From Pseudomonadales bacterium (GTDB taxonomy: Bacteria; Pseudomonadota; Gammaproteobacteria; Pseudomonadales; Ketobacteraceae), in the NCBI GenBank assembly GCA_002708905.1, contig PAPM01000002.1, positions 14,398-78,397 on the forward strand: 64,000 bases of DNA, in the 5' to 3' direction. The notes under the pieces were generated by a model. That model made no database searches and was not told the DNA's origin. It saw nothing but the letters and a program-made list of their open reading frames with translations. A program made the translations under genes and the position numbers. Below are positions 6,901 through 14,622 of this stretch, piece after piece. The first letter of the stretch is position 1; each line of letters begins with the position of its first letter.

Positions 6901-9753
6901 TTTGCGCACTCGGGACACCAGCGTTTTGAACGAGGGGTTGCCCGACAGATCGGTGCGAATCACCAGGTTGTTGATGAACAGGCCGATGAGGCCTTCCGTT
7001 TCCATTCGGTTGCGGCGCCCGGTGGGTGTTCCAACCAGGATATCGTTTTGTTGTGTGTAACGATGCAATAGCAGTTGCCAACCTGCCAGCAGCACCATGA
7101 ACATGGTGGCGGACTCATCCCGGGCAAAGTACTCCAACGCAATTCGCAATGAGGCAGGAATGGTAAATTTGACCTGGCCGCCTTTGAGGGTGGGCTTGTC
7201 CGGGCGCCGGTGGTCACTGGGCAACTGAAGCGGCTCCGGTGGATTGGCCAGTTGTTCTTTCCAGTATTCAAGGTCTTCCTGATAGGAATGGTTTTGGCTG
7301 TTCTGTTGCTCCCAGGCGGCAAAATCCGCGAACTGGATCGCCAGCGGTTGCAACGGCGAATTCAGTGGTTGGCTGGCCGCCATTTGGGTGGAGAACGCAT
7401 CGTACAGCAACCCTAGCTCTTGAAAGAATATGCCGGAAGACCAAATGTTATCGTAAATAATGTGATTGAATATCAGGACCAGTACGTGATCCTCGCTGTC
7501 CAGCTTGATCAGCGAACTCTCAAACAACGCATCCAATGCCAGGTTATGCACCCTCGACAGGGATTGATGCACCAAATCATCCAGTTTTTTCTCACGATCA
7601 TCGCTGTTTAGATCAGATAGATCCATGGTGGTGAGCGAGATAGGATAGGGAGGGCGGATGACCTGGTAGGGGCCATTGTCGTCATGGGGGAAATTGGTTC
7701 TCAGGGTTTCATGACGCGCTACTATTTCGGTTAACGCCGCTTCTAATGCCTTCTTGTTCAGCTCGCCTCGCAAGCGGACTGTGTTGGAAATATTGTAGGA
7801 TGAGCTGCCCCCTTGCAACTGATTCACCAGCCACATTCTTCTTTGGGCATAGCTGGTGGGCAGCTCTTGATTTTCAGCTCTGGGTATTGGAAGCAGATCA
7901 GGGGTTGCATCCTCGGTTACGGATGCTGCAGAGTCGATGCTCTCTGCCAGTTGCTTGAGATCGATCGCATCAAACACAGATCGCATTGACAGCTTCACGC
8001 CGAAGCGTTTGTTGATTCTGGACACCAGCTGAGTGGCTTTCAACGAATCCCCACCATACTCGAAGAAACTCTGATTGGTGCTGAGTTTTTCTTTCTTCAG
8101 CAGTGCCTCGCACAGCTCTACCAGTACCTTTTCTGTTTCATTGGCGGGGGCTACATATTTATCAGTGACTATTTCAATTTCAGGGCTGGGATCCGGTAAT
8201 CGGTTGCGGTCCATCTTGTTGTTGGGCGTTTTTGGTAACGACTCCATTTTGATGAACATGGCGGGTATCATGTAATAAGGAAGTCGTTCCGCCAGATGTT
8301 GGCGCAACATCCTAACATTGATGGATTCTGATGCTTCGGTTGGGGTCAGTACCAGGTAAGCCACCAACTGGGTTTCCTGGCCGATGTCTTTCGCGACGAC
8401 GACGGTCTCTTCCACACAGGGGTGATCCAGCAATGCTGTTTCAATTTCACCGATTTCAATCCGGAAACCTCGAATTTTAACCTGAAAATCTTTTCTGCCT
8501 TTGTGGAGCAAAAGGCCGTTTTCCAGCATCATTCCCATATCACCGGTGCGGTACACTCGGGTACCCGGGTGGTCTGGATCAGTTTCAAATACCTTATTGG
8601 TTATCTCTTCGTCGTGCCAATAACCCAAGGCGATATATGGGCTTCGCACCGTGATCTCACCCACTTCTCCCGCCGCCACCGGGGCACCATCTTCTCCCAA
8701 TAGGCGTACTTCCACATCCTCTACCGGGTATCCGATGGGCACAACCTTGCCTTCCAATTTGGTATTGGGGTCAATCTTGAAATGGCGAATGGTGCCCGTT
8801 TCTGTCGACCCCAAGCCGGTGAAGAAATGGATGTGCTGCCCAAATATTTTGCGGGCCAGTTGCACATCGGAAGTCAGCACCCGCTCGCCTCCGAATATTA
8901 CCAACCTGATGGCATAGCCTGCGCCGGTTGTTTCATTTTCTGCAGCGAATTGACGGAATACAGAAGCGACCGAGTGATAGATAGTGATTTTATTTTCTGC
9001 AAGCCAGGCTGAGAGGTTTTCCAGTCCCTGTTCCCGGATGTCATAGGAATATAACGAGGCGCCATTCAGTAAAGCGCCATAAATACAATACACCGCTCCC
9101 ATAACGCTTGTTGAATATAACTGGGTGAAGCGGTCTTCGGGTGTGACGCCCTGCAGGTTGCTGCGCCGCATGCATCCGTGCAGGACATTCCGGTGGTTCT
9201 GCATGACTCCTTTGGGCTTCCCGGTTGAGCCTGAGGTGTAAAGGATGTAGGCGAGGGTGTCAGGGTCGATGCTGAGGTTGAGGTTGGTGTCATCCGTGGC
9301 AGGATCAATGGTGTCAAGGTTCACCAACACGGAGTCATCACCTGAAACGGATTGCGCTGAGCCCAGGTGTTCGGTATTGGTTAATATCAACGATGTCTGG
9401 GCATGATTGAATATGTATTCGTTTCTGGATTCAGGGAACGCTGGGTCAACGGGGACGTAGGTATTGCCGGACTTCAACACACCCAATATCGCCGCCATGT
9501 TGAGCGTACCTTTCTCCAGGTAGATAGCCACTCGCTGGGACGTTTGATTGTCCAGGCGGGCACAGATCGTTCGGGCGATTCTGTTTGCCTGGCGATTAAG
9601 CTCGTTGTAGGTGAGAGCTGACTTGGCATCTTCCATCGCCAGATGGTCACTGTAGAGTTCTACCTGCTGTTCAAACCGGGTTGCGATCGACTGTTCCGTT
9701 GCCACCTTTGGAAAGCTGGAAAACTCGTTCAGGTGAGTGTTATACATGCTCAT
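3955..9753 (-). CDS. Two-module NRPS ending in a CatB-type acyltransferase domain (A-PCP-C-A-PCP-XAT)
   Basis: About 1932 residues counted from the ATG at 9753; the frame extends to a TTG at 9768 and another ATG lies at 9747. Domain order: adenylation domain 1 (about 25-540; YILYTSGSTGKPKG), carrier protein 1 (phosphopantetheine Ser about 570 in GGDS), condensation domain (about 630-1060; NHIIYDN variant of HHxxxDG with His about 764), adenylation domain 2 (about 1085-1585; FDIAALEIF, LYGPTETTI), carrier protein 2 (Ser about 1634 in GGHS), then a linker and a beta-helix xenobiotic acyltransferase domain (about 1735-1932; catalytic-type His about 1810 in NADHP, closing VIRYRF and WWD). There is no thioesterase, reductase or epimerase. 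A1 has Met where alpha-amino-acid domains have the Asp that binds the amino group; A2 reads D-I-L-Q-L-G-L-I-W-K, a code I recall for glycine. I infer that the last domain hands the carrier-bound product to a glycan or other amine/hydroxyl. No phosphopantetheinyl transferase gene is in view. Confidence 0.9.
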   Translation of the reverse strand: MSMYNTHLNEFSSFPKVATEQSIATRFEQQVELYSDHLAMEDAKSALTYNELNRQANRIARTICARLDNQTSQRVAIYLEKGTLNMAAILGVLKSGNTYVPVDPAFPESRNEYIFNHAQTSLILTNTEHLGSAQSVSGDDSVLVNLDTIDPATDDTNLNLSIDPDTLAYILYTSGSTGKPKGVMQNHRNVLHGCMRRSNLQGVTPEDRFTQLYSTSVMGAVYCIYGALLNGASLYSYDIREQGLENLSAWLAENKITIYHSVASVFRQFAAENETTGAGYAIRLVIFGGERVLTSDVQLARKIFGQHIHFFTGLGSTETGTIRHFKIDPNTKLEGKVVPIGYPVEDVEVRLLGEDGAPVAAGEVGEITVRSPYIALGYWHDEEITNKVFETDPDHPGTRVYRTGDMGMMLENGLLLHKGRKDFQVKIRGFRIEIGEIETALLDHPCVEETVVVAKDIGQETQLVAYLVLTPTEASESINVRMLRQHLAERLPYYMIPAMFIKMESLPKTPNNKMDRNRLPDPSPEIEIVTDKYVAPANETEKVLVELCEALLKKEKLSTNQSFFEYGGDSLKATQLVSRINKRFGVKLSMRSVFDAIDLKQLAESIDSAASVTEDATPDLLPIPRAENQELPTSYAQRRMWLVNQLQGGSSSYNISNTVRLRGELNKKALEAALTEIVARHETLRTNFPHDDNGPYQVIRPPYPISLTTMDLSDLNSDDREKKLDDLVHQSLSRVHNLALDALFESSLIKLDSEDHVLVLIFNHIIYDNIWSSGIFFQELGLLYDAFSTQMAASQPLNSPLQPLAIQFADFAAWEQQNSQNHSYQEDLEYWKEQLANPPEPLQLPSDHRRPDKPTLKGGQVKFTIPASLRIALEYFARDESATMFMVLLAGWQLLLHRYTQQNDILVGTPTGRRNRMETEGLIGLFINNLVIRTDLSGNPSFKTLVSRVRKTTLDALSHDELPFERLVEELRPERKAGISPYFQHLFIHRNAKLTEWNIPGLTLTPIEAHPGGSKFDLTLSMLEEDEALSGTLEYSTDLFNQDTVARMADNYIQLLTSAVENAERPTWDLELLSATEHDMVFEQWNHTEQSYPDRQCTHELFQQQVKRKPQATALISEAGPLSYQELNVRSNQLAQHLIELGVGPEKLVAVCLNRSAELVIALLGIMKAGGAYVPLDPDFPAERLVYMIDDSQAMVLITQPGVAEKLPACDATQVMLTPDSELFDSPYSENPPVSVQPENLAYVIYTSGSTGKPKGVQLQHQSLVNFLCSMQVEPGITESDILHSITTICFDIAALEIFLPLITGAQLVMKRREVSMSPTLLMESLNQHSATILQATPVTWRMLLEFGWTGVPGMKALCGGEAMGIDLAEKLIAVGCDVWNLYGPTETTIWSSVCNVKRKEDALILGHPIANTQLYICSDHQTLQPIGAPGELLIGGDGLARGYFNREDITREKFIPNPFQPGTRLYRTGDLAIRRANGDIEFLGRMDNQVKIRGFRIELGDIESHISEYPGIAHNVVIAREDSPGDVRLVAYMVGAGGTKIEVDRVREHIRNSLPDYMVPSAFIELESFPLTPNGKVDRKKLPAPQEQTNSAAATTNLTQDTVTTQLLKLFQDVLKTPVTSLQANFFDMGGHSLSALHLVAKINRQFDLELPPTILFELQSVEKLSNAIVSITQAGDQAAYQDYSVLSDEERKKVDDILAVFSALPKTEPTHAKGSFGMRESWLCKQILARIYGRSPGKIKNLIEKAILKLEGGSTFTVTLRKLFKKHYNIEIGDFTSVGFNVRNLRRTTKIGKYCSVFRTSLIQNADHPRNTLSTHGMFYHPQFGFTPGYELDRVQVEIGNDVWIGADAKILYPTKKIGDGAVIASGAVVVGDVPPYAIVGGYPAQVIRYRFSQETIEKLLKVRWWDYSIEDLQKLRDEFMKPLEGNQIR

Positions 9754-9777
9754 GACCAATCCATTCAAAGTCAGGGT

Positions 9778-10746
9778 TCATCTCAAAGAAAAAATGGTGC
9801 AATGCTTTCTCACCCATTCTTTTGTACTGCGAGAGAAAGGTTCCCTTCCCCAGTACGCACCCGCCCAACCAGCACCGCGGTCCACGCGTGCGTCGTTGTG
9901 GATTTCCTCAATCAGGTATTCAAGTGGAGCCAACCCGTAGCGTTTGGTCAACTTGATTCGCATGTCCGTATCCATTCCATTGATGAACAACGTGGAGCCC
10001 GGCTTTAATAGATCCACCAGGTTGGCGAATGCTTCTTTTGATTTTGCTGGTGGCAGATGGAACAAAACATTTTGGGCAAACAACAAGTCAACTTTTCCCA
10101 ACGAGTTCATGAACGGCTTATCCAGCATATCACCCACTGCGAACTGAACGGGCGCCGCAATCTCCGGCTTGATTACGTATTCGTTATTGTCGATCTTATC
10201 GAAAGTTTCTGCGACGAATTCTTCGGTGACAAACGGCCCGCAATACACTTCATCACGGGAGTATTTTTGGGTTTGAGCCTGACTAATCACTTCCGGAACA
10301 ATATCGAAGCCACGAATTCTGAATTTCAAATTGGGAAACTTCGACTTCAATAAATGAGATAACGTGAAGGCCTCAGCGCCATTGCAGCAGGCAAAGATCA
10401 CGATTTCAATCACGTTATCATCGTGGAAGGACGAGCTCTGCAATAACTCGGGAATAACCCGGTCTACGATAGCCACGTATTGATTGGGGAAGCGGTAGAA
10501 CTGGGTGTAAACCCGATTTTTGCGAGGCTTTAGTTTCAATATCAACCGATACTTAATTGTTCGCAAAAAACGTTTCAATTTTGATTCGCGCATGTCTGGT
10601 TCACTGCTCACTGAAAATACTATCAGGTTCGTTGGTATCACAACCTTGGGGGGATAATAAAATTCTGGTCCGGGTAGAACTCCAAACTTGCCCGGTAACG
10701 TCAGACTATTTCCCCGAAAGGCACCGTAGATGGCCTTATTATTCAA
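9778..10746 (-). CDS. CheR-like class I SAM-dependent methyltransferase
   Basis: A 322-residue protein whose middle resembles CheR/class I methyltransferases: EIVIFACCNGAEAFTLSHLL is the SAM-binding motif I region (CheR has A-C-S-x-G-E-E-x-Y-S), RIRGFDIVPEVISQAQ is motif II with the acidic Asp, and VDLLFAQNVLFHLPP is motif IV. The stop is 24 bp before the NRPS start, so it probably precedes the NRPS in one transcript and may methylate the NRPS product, its substrate or a sugar. The start is uncertain: the longest frame begins at a TTG (10746) with no clear ribosome binding site; an ATG at 10593 would shorten it by 51 residues. It is not part of a chemotaxis cluster, so a CheR role is unlikely. 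Confidence 0.75.
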   Translation of the reverse strand: MNNKAIYGAFRGNSLTLPGKFGVLPGPEFYYPPKVVIPTNLIVFSVSSEPDMRESKLKRFLRTIKYRLILKLKPRKNRVYTQFYRFPNQYVAIVDRVIPELLQSSSFHDDNVIEIVIFACCNGAEAFTLSHLLKSKFPNLKFRIRGFDIVPEVISQAQTQKYSRDEVYCGPFVTEEFVAETFDKIDNNEYVIKPEIAAPVQFAVGDMLDKPFMNSLGKVDLLFAQNVLFHLPPAKSKEAFANLVDLLKPGSTLFINGMDTDMRIKLTKRYGLAPLEYLIEEIHNDARVDRGAGWAGAYWGREPFSRSTKEWVRKHCTIFSLR

Positions 10747-11207
10747 TCATTTAAAAATATTACACCTGAAAATTATCACATTTTCGGTGGTATGAGTTTT
10801 CATATTGATGAAAATAACACGGCGTAGCTGGAGGGCGAATACTGTTCAGAACAAATATCACATGCAGACCCCGCAACTATCGATCCAATTGTTCTTTTTC
10901 ATATTACAGATTGCTGCTTGGCCGAACTCATCGGGCAGACTGAGGGTAAAGACTCGACCGTTTTTGCTTGAAAACTAAAAGAGTGCTGAAATAGAGATTA
11001 AGGTGGCGCACCTCTCCGTGCTCAAACACTCCCTTGCACACTCCATTGCATCAAACACCTATTATTTGACCGGCTAATGATTCATGGTTTGGTGCCATTG
11101 CAATGCATACGCAATATTCGAACCACAACCAATTAAAAATTGAAAAATCAGTAACTTACCATTGGCCTATCGACACCTGTGTCAATTTTATCGACACATT
11201 TTGGCGC
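10747..11207. other. 461-bp non-coding gap upstream of the methyltransferase-NRPS genes
   Basis: No convincing gene is seen here. It lies between the 3' end of the ATPase gene and the 5' end of the methyltransferase, both on the minus strand, so it should carry the promoter for the methyltransferase-NRPS transcript. The part next to the methyltransferase (10741-10820) is AT-rich. I looked for a GEMM-type riboswitch core on both strands and did not find one. A plus-strand frame from 11103 runs into the ATPase gene and looks like its shadow. Confidence 0.5.
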
Positions 11208-12128
11208 TCAGCCCCTTCTGCTTTTTATACTGGTCACAACATTATTGAAAAGTTGTTCGAAGTCCTGTGCCTGATAGGCTTTGTCACCAAGCTGTCGTAT
11301 GGGGTTTTGTCCCAACGCCAGCAGGCCTCCTTCTGCACGCTCTTTCAGCACGCCCATGAGATACTCCTCGTCGATCACTTTGATGCGGTCGCCGAAGGCA
11401 AAGGACAGCGCAGTATCACAAAGTACGTTAATCAGACGCGGTACTCCTCGACTGGCTGCATAGATCAATTGATAAGCCGCTTTGGTGAACAAGTCCCGTT
11501 CAGCCCCTGCCTGCACCAATCTCCATTTTATATAGGAGGCCGTTTCCAGTGGCGTGAGAGGGGCAATATGGAAATCAACGGTTACCCGCTGGGAAAACTG
11601 CATCAGTTGCGGTTTGCTCAGTAAATCCCTGAGTTCTGGTTGGCCCACCAAAATGACCTGAAGAAACTGATCATTGGTGGCATTGATGTTGGACAGCATG
11701 CGCAGCTCTTCCAAGACATCTTCCCCCAGGTTTTGGGCTTCATCGATGATCAAAACCGTTCGTTTCTTCAACTCAAACTGTTTCTGCAGAAATTTGGAGA
11801 AGTTCTCATACAGCGCCACCGGGTGCTGCTCGCGATAATCCAGTTTGAAAGAGTGCAATACCCAGGGCAGCAATTCACCCATGTTCTTGCGTGTGTTGGT
11901 GATTAAACCGACAGTGATCTTACCCGGCAATTGCTTGAGCAGATGTTGAATGAGTGTGGTTTTTCCACTTCCAACCTCTCCGGTAATGACTGTGAAACCA
12001 GCTTGGTTGAGCACACCATACTCAAGCATCGCAAACGCAGCACTGTGAGTATTCCCCATATACAGAAACTCAGCATCTGATATAAGCGTAAACGGCTTTT
12101 TCTTGAGTCCAAAATATGATTCGTACAT
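11208..12128 (-). CDS. ExeA-like AAA+ ATPase of exosortase/EPS loci
   Basis: A 306-residue ATPase. It starts MYESYFGLKKKPFTL, the hallmark of the ExeA/GspA-like family, has a Walker A box GEVGSGKTT (about residues 50-58), Walker B TVLIIDEAQNL and a sensor region IIVGQPELRDLL-like segment (VILVGQPELRDLL). It lacks the C-terminal peptidoglycan-binding part of true ExeA, which matches the short 'secretion ATPase' form regularly found in PEP-CTERM/exosortase polysaccharide loci. The exosortase at 14623-16242 fits this. It likely supports export or chain-length control of the polysaccharide, but the mechanism of this subfamily is not established. The start codon ATG at 12128 is well supported by the conserved N-terminus. 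Confidence 0.85.
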   Translation of the reverse strand: MYESYFGLKKKPFTLISDAEFLYMGNTHSAAFAMLEYGVLNQAGFTVITGEVGSGKTTLIQHLLKQLPGKITVGLITNTRKNMGELLPWVLHSFKLDYREQHPVALYENFSKFLQKQFELKKRTVLIIDEAQNLGEDVLEELRMLSNINATNDQFLQVILVGQPELRDLLSKPQLMQFSQRVTVDFHIAPLTPLETASYIKWRLVQAGAERDLFTKAAYQLIYAASRGVPRLINVLCDTALSFAFGDRIKVIDEEYLMGVLKERAEGGLLALGQNPIRQLGDKAYQAQDFEQLFNNVVTSIKSRRG

Positions 12129-12307
12129 CGTGCGCTCCGTTACCCGTTCCGGGTACTCATCGCTGGGTTTCGTCGTGGATCAGCTGGTAAGGTGACCAAC
12201 ACCCCAAAGCAGATCTGCAGTAATAAACCGCCTGCCTGGGCATCAAAATCCGCTAAGGCGGGTTTTAATAATTTAGCAATCACCGAATCATTCATAAGTA
12301 AACTATT

Positions 12308-12790
12308 CTACTCTTCATTGACAAAAGATTTCAGTTTTTTGATCAAGTTCACTGAAGTCTCCGGACAACCCTGTTCGGGGCTGAGCTTAGTGGCCAAGCA
12401 CGCCGATATGGCGGTGTTCAGTTCCTGGGCCGTATTTACAAACTGTATCTGCTTGTATTTGGAGAACTTTTCCGCTGTCCCCAGCTGGTGATTGTTACGA
12501 TGCTCACCTTTCTCTGCAAGCCGCGGCATCAACACCAGGGGCTTTGCGTGCTCGAGGCCGGAAATGATGGTTCCCATACCCACATGGGAAACCACCACGT
12601 CAGCCTGATTAAACTTTTCTGTGTACTCTCCCGGGCCCAGTTTCTCTACACAAGTCATGTGCTTAGCTTGATACCGGGTTTCCCCGACCTGGGCAAATAC
12701 CTCGGTTTCCGGGTGTTCAGCTGCCCACAGATCCACCGCTTCAATTAGTCTTTCAAACGGCAACTGGGTGCCAACAGTTACGAAAATCAT
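12308..12790 (-). CDS. Alg13/PssE-like glycosyltransferase catalytic subunit
   Basis: The start at the ATG of 12790 gives MIFVTVGTQLPFERLIEAV, the typical beginning of the Alg13-type C-terminal half of GT28 enzymes; a longer frame to 12841 lies inside the upstream gene. The motif VVVSHVGMGTIISGLEHAKPLVLMPR is the MurG/Alg13 donor-binding region (H-x-G-x-G-T and the P-rich loop). About 160 residues, normal for this half. It overlaps the Alg14-like gene by four bases (ATGA), so the two halves are made together and should form a bipartite transferase, as with PssD/PssE or yeast Alg13/Alg14. The donor is probably a UDP-sugar. Confidence 0.88.
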   Translation of the reverse strand: MIFVTVGTQLPFERLIEAVDLWAAEHPETEVFAQVGETRYQAKHMTCVEKLGPGEYTEKFNQADVVVSHVGMGTIISGLEHAKPLVLMPRLAEKGEHRNNHQLGTAEKFSKYKQIQFVNTAQELNTAISACLATKLSPEQGCPETSVNLIKKLKSFVNEE

Positions 12791-13245
12791 ACAACTGATC
12801 CAAAATACTGAGGCCCGTCTTCCCGTGCCAAATGCTCCCACTGGGTTATATAAAGGTCTGCAAAACGCCCCACCTTCCGGCCGCTGACTGATAATTCATT
12901 GACATTGGCAATGCTGTCCACCCAAATCGTCTTGCTCCTAATCAGCTTAGCAAGCGTGAGCGCAAAAAAACCCGGCGCCGCGCCGGTACTGAGCACCACG
13001 TGTGGTCTTATTTTAATCAGTATAGCCAGCACATTTAAGGCAAGCCAAAGGATCTTAAACGGGTTGCTCTTCAATGAAGCGTCCGGCACATAGAAAAACC
13101 GTCCTTCGGGAGCACTTTGCGCGTAGGCTCGCTCAGTACAGGCAAAATACACGTCATGATCCTCAAATGCCGGGCGCAGCCGGTTCATCTGAACCCAATG
13201 CCCGCCACAGGATGAAATCAACAGTATTCTTTTCTTTGCCTTCAT
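12787..13245 (-). CDS. Alg14/PssD-like membrane-anchoring glycosyltransferase subunit
   Basis: A 152-residue protein beginning KKRILLISSCGGHWVQMNRLRP, the Alg14-type opening (S-x-GGH-x-x-x-x-x-x-L). It has a hydrophobic stretch around residues 65-80 (ILWLALNVLAILIKI) and VVLSTGAAPGFFALTLAKLI, the acceptor-domain G-x-x-P motif of GT28 N-terminal halves. It would hold the Alg13-like partner (12308-12790) at the membrane and bind the lipid-linked acceptor. The four-base stop/start overlap with that gene supports a complex. Length and order match the PssD-PssE pairs of exopolysaccharide loci. Confidence 0.88.
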   Translation of the reverse strand: MKAKKRILLISSCGGHWVQMNRLRPAFEDHDVYFACTERAYAQSAPEGRFFYVPDASLKSNPFKILWLALNVLAILIKIRPHVVLSTGAAPGFFALTLAKLIRSKTIWVDSIANVNELSVSGRKVGRFADLYITQWEHLAREDGPQYFGSVV

Positions 13246-13314
13246 TGAATGAATCTACTCCTTTGTAATTTCAACGCCCGGTCGCTTTAATCCCGCTATT
13301 TAGTTCCGATCCAT

Positions 13315-14154
13315 CTATGCCCGGGATGAGTTATCACGCTCCCAGGTACTGAAATCCGCAATGGCCATGCGATGGTCTGCATTACGCTTGGTTTGCCATT
13401 GCACATAGGCATAGACAAACGCCGCAGGCACCAACCACGGCTTCTTCAATACTAGAGACACCAGGGCTTGGGGGGAGTTCTCGCTACCCACCGACAGCTC
13501 CGGATATTTCATTTTCAGCTCCATGTTGCCGAACCGAACCCGGCTCTTGATCTTGATGAGATCCGAGAGGTTTTGGGGGGCAAAAATGGTGAACCGACAA
13601 CCGTTGGCCGTACGTCGTTCCTGTCCGCCGAACAAAGATCTGACATAGCCATCATCGGCAATGATCTGCGGGAACTCTCCAAAACGCTGGCGCCCCGCTT
13701 GTGACAGTATAAACACCCCCGATCCCACCATCTGACCATCGGCGAAATAGGGAAGGCGCATCCAAATTCCGTAAAAAGCTTTCACCATCACATTGGATCG
13801 GGACAAATCCACATGCAATCTGGGGGCCACTATTTCAACTCCGGGAGTTTCAAACTCCTGCAAGGCCCGTAGCAGATCCCCCCCCCTGAGCTGGATGTCC
13901 GCATCGATGTAAGCCCTTGGAAAGCCTGAGGCTGCCTGATCGCCCGCATTTAATGCCGCCACCTTTGAAGCAACATCCAGTTCGATCACCTTGACACCGG
14001 AGTAGCTCCGCGCGATGGCGGCAGTATCGTCTGCACACCCATTGCAAACCACGATAATTTCGAACTGACTGCCCTCCAATCCTTCAAGCAAGGCTGCAAG
14101 GCACCGCCCAATGACCGATGCTTCGTTATGTGCCGGAATAACAATACTAAACAC
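13315..14154 (-). CDS. Glycosyltransferase family 2
   Basis: A 279-residue GT-A enzyme starting at a GTG (14154): FSIVIPAHNEASVIGRCL is the family 2 N-terminus, IIVVCNGCADDTAAIA binds the nucleotide, and AYIDADIQL is the DxD metal site. GSGVFILSQAGRQRFGEFPQIIADDGYV carries the conserved acidic acceptor-side residues. A weak C-terminal hydrophobic stretch (PWLVPAAFVYAYV) could touch the membrane. It is the first gene of the minus-strand polysaccharide series and is followed after 69 bp by the Alg14/Alg13 pair. It is divergent from the exosortase gene. Sugar and linkage are unknown. Confidence 0.87.
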   Translation of the reverse strand: MFSIVIPAHNEASVIGRCLAALLEGLEGSQFEIIVVCNGCADDTAAIARSYSGVKVIELDVASKVAALNAGDQAASGFPRAYIDADIQLRGGDLLRALQEFETPGVEIVAPRLHVDLSRSNVMVKAFYGIWMRLPYFADGQMVGSGVFILSQAGRQRFGEFPQIIADDGYVRSLFGGQERRTANGCRFTIFAPQNLSDLIKIKSRVRFGNMELKMKYPELSVGSENSPQALVSLVLKKPWLVPAAFVYAYVQWQTKRNADHRMAIADFSTWERDNSSRA

Positions 14155-14622
14155 TGCTAAGTCCCTGTAAGATATTCAAAAGTATAAATGAAAGCTCGAA
14201 GACATTCTGCTTCCACTGGAATGCGAGAGTCTGTCAGTAATGGACCGCCATTTACCGCGATCCCGTGACTTGCAAAGCATGCTCTGCTCCGGTCTTGATT
14301 GCAAATCAAACGCTGGAAATCGCCTTTTCAGCCTGTGTCGAATTCATTGACACTTACTACCTGCAGATCCAGAATTAACCGGTATGTGTACTGTCTGATA
14401 GGACAATCCGGAATTACTTCGAATGAAGTATCAGAAGCCTGCTTTAGTGGATGGATTGATTCGCTTCTGTGTCGGTTTTTTTTGCACCTTTTCAGCAATC
14501 GCTCTAACCCCATGCAATGGCCGTTGAAACCAGGTGCCGGGCGAATGCTTTTATGCTACATCTGTCTGCAGGCTAATATAACTGTCCACTTTCAAATACC
14601 ACCCGTGGTTCAAGCAGGTTGA
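14155..14622. promoter_or_regulatory. 468-bp divergent intergenic region (GT2 / exosortase)
   Basis: The region separates the minus-strand glycosyltransferase start from the plus-strand exosortase start and must hold promoters for both directions. A 107-residue plus-strand frame (14299-14622) ends just before the exosortase ATG but has no family features, so I do not call it a gene. I saw no strong consensus -35/-10 pair and no clear operator palindrome. Confidence 0.4.

Noticed and set aside
6343-7071. 242-residue plus-strand frame inside the NRPS gene
   Set aside because: Antisense shadow of the condensation domain coding sequence, with the Gly/His/Gln-rich look of such shadows.
10780-11060. 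Possible cyclic-di-GMP riboswitch before the methyltransferase-NRPS genes
   Set aside because: No conserved GEMM core was found on either strand.
12995-13006. CACGTG-centred near-palindrome in the Alg14-like gene, possible third parS
   Set aside because: The flanks do not match the ParB consensus and symmetry is imperfect.
14299-14622. 107-residue plus-strand frame before the exosortase gene
   Set aside because: Composition is unlike a real protein, there is no family match by eye, and it fills the divergent promoter region.
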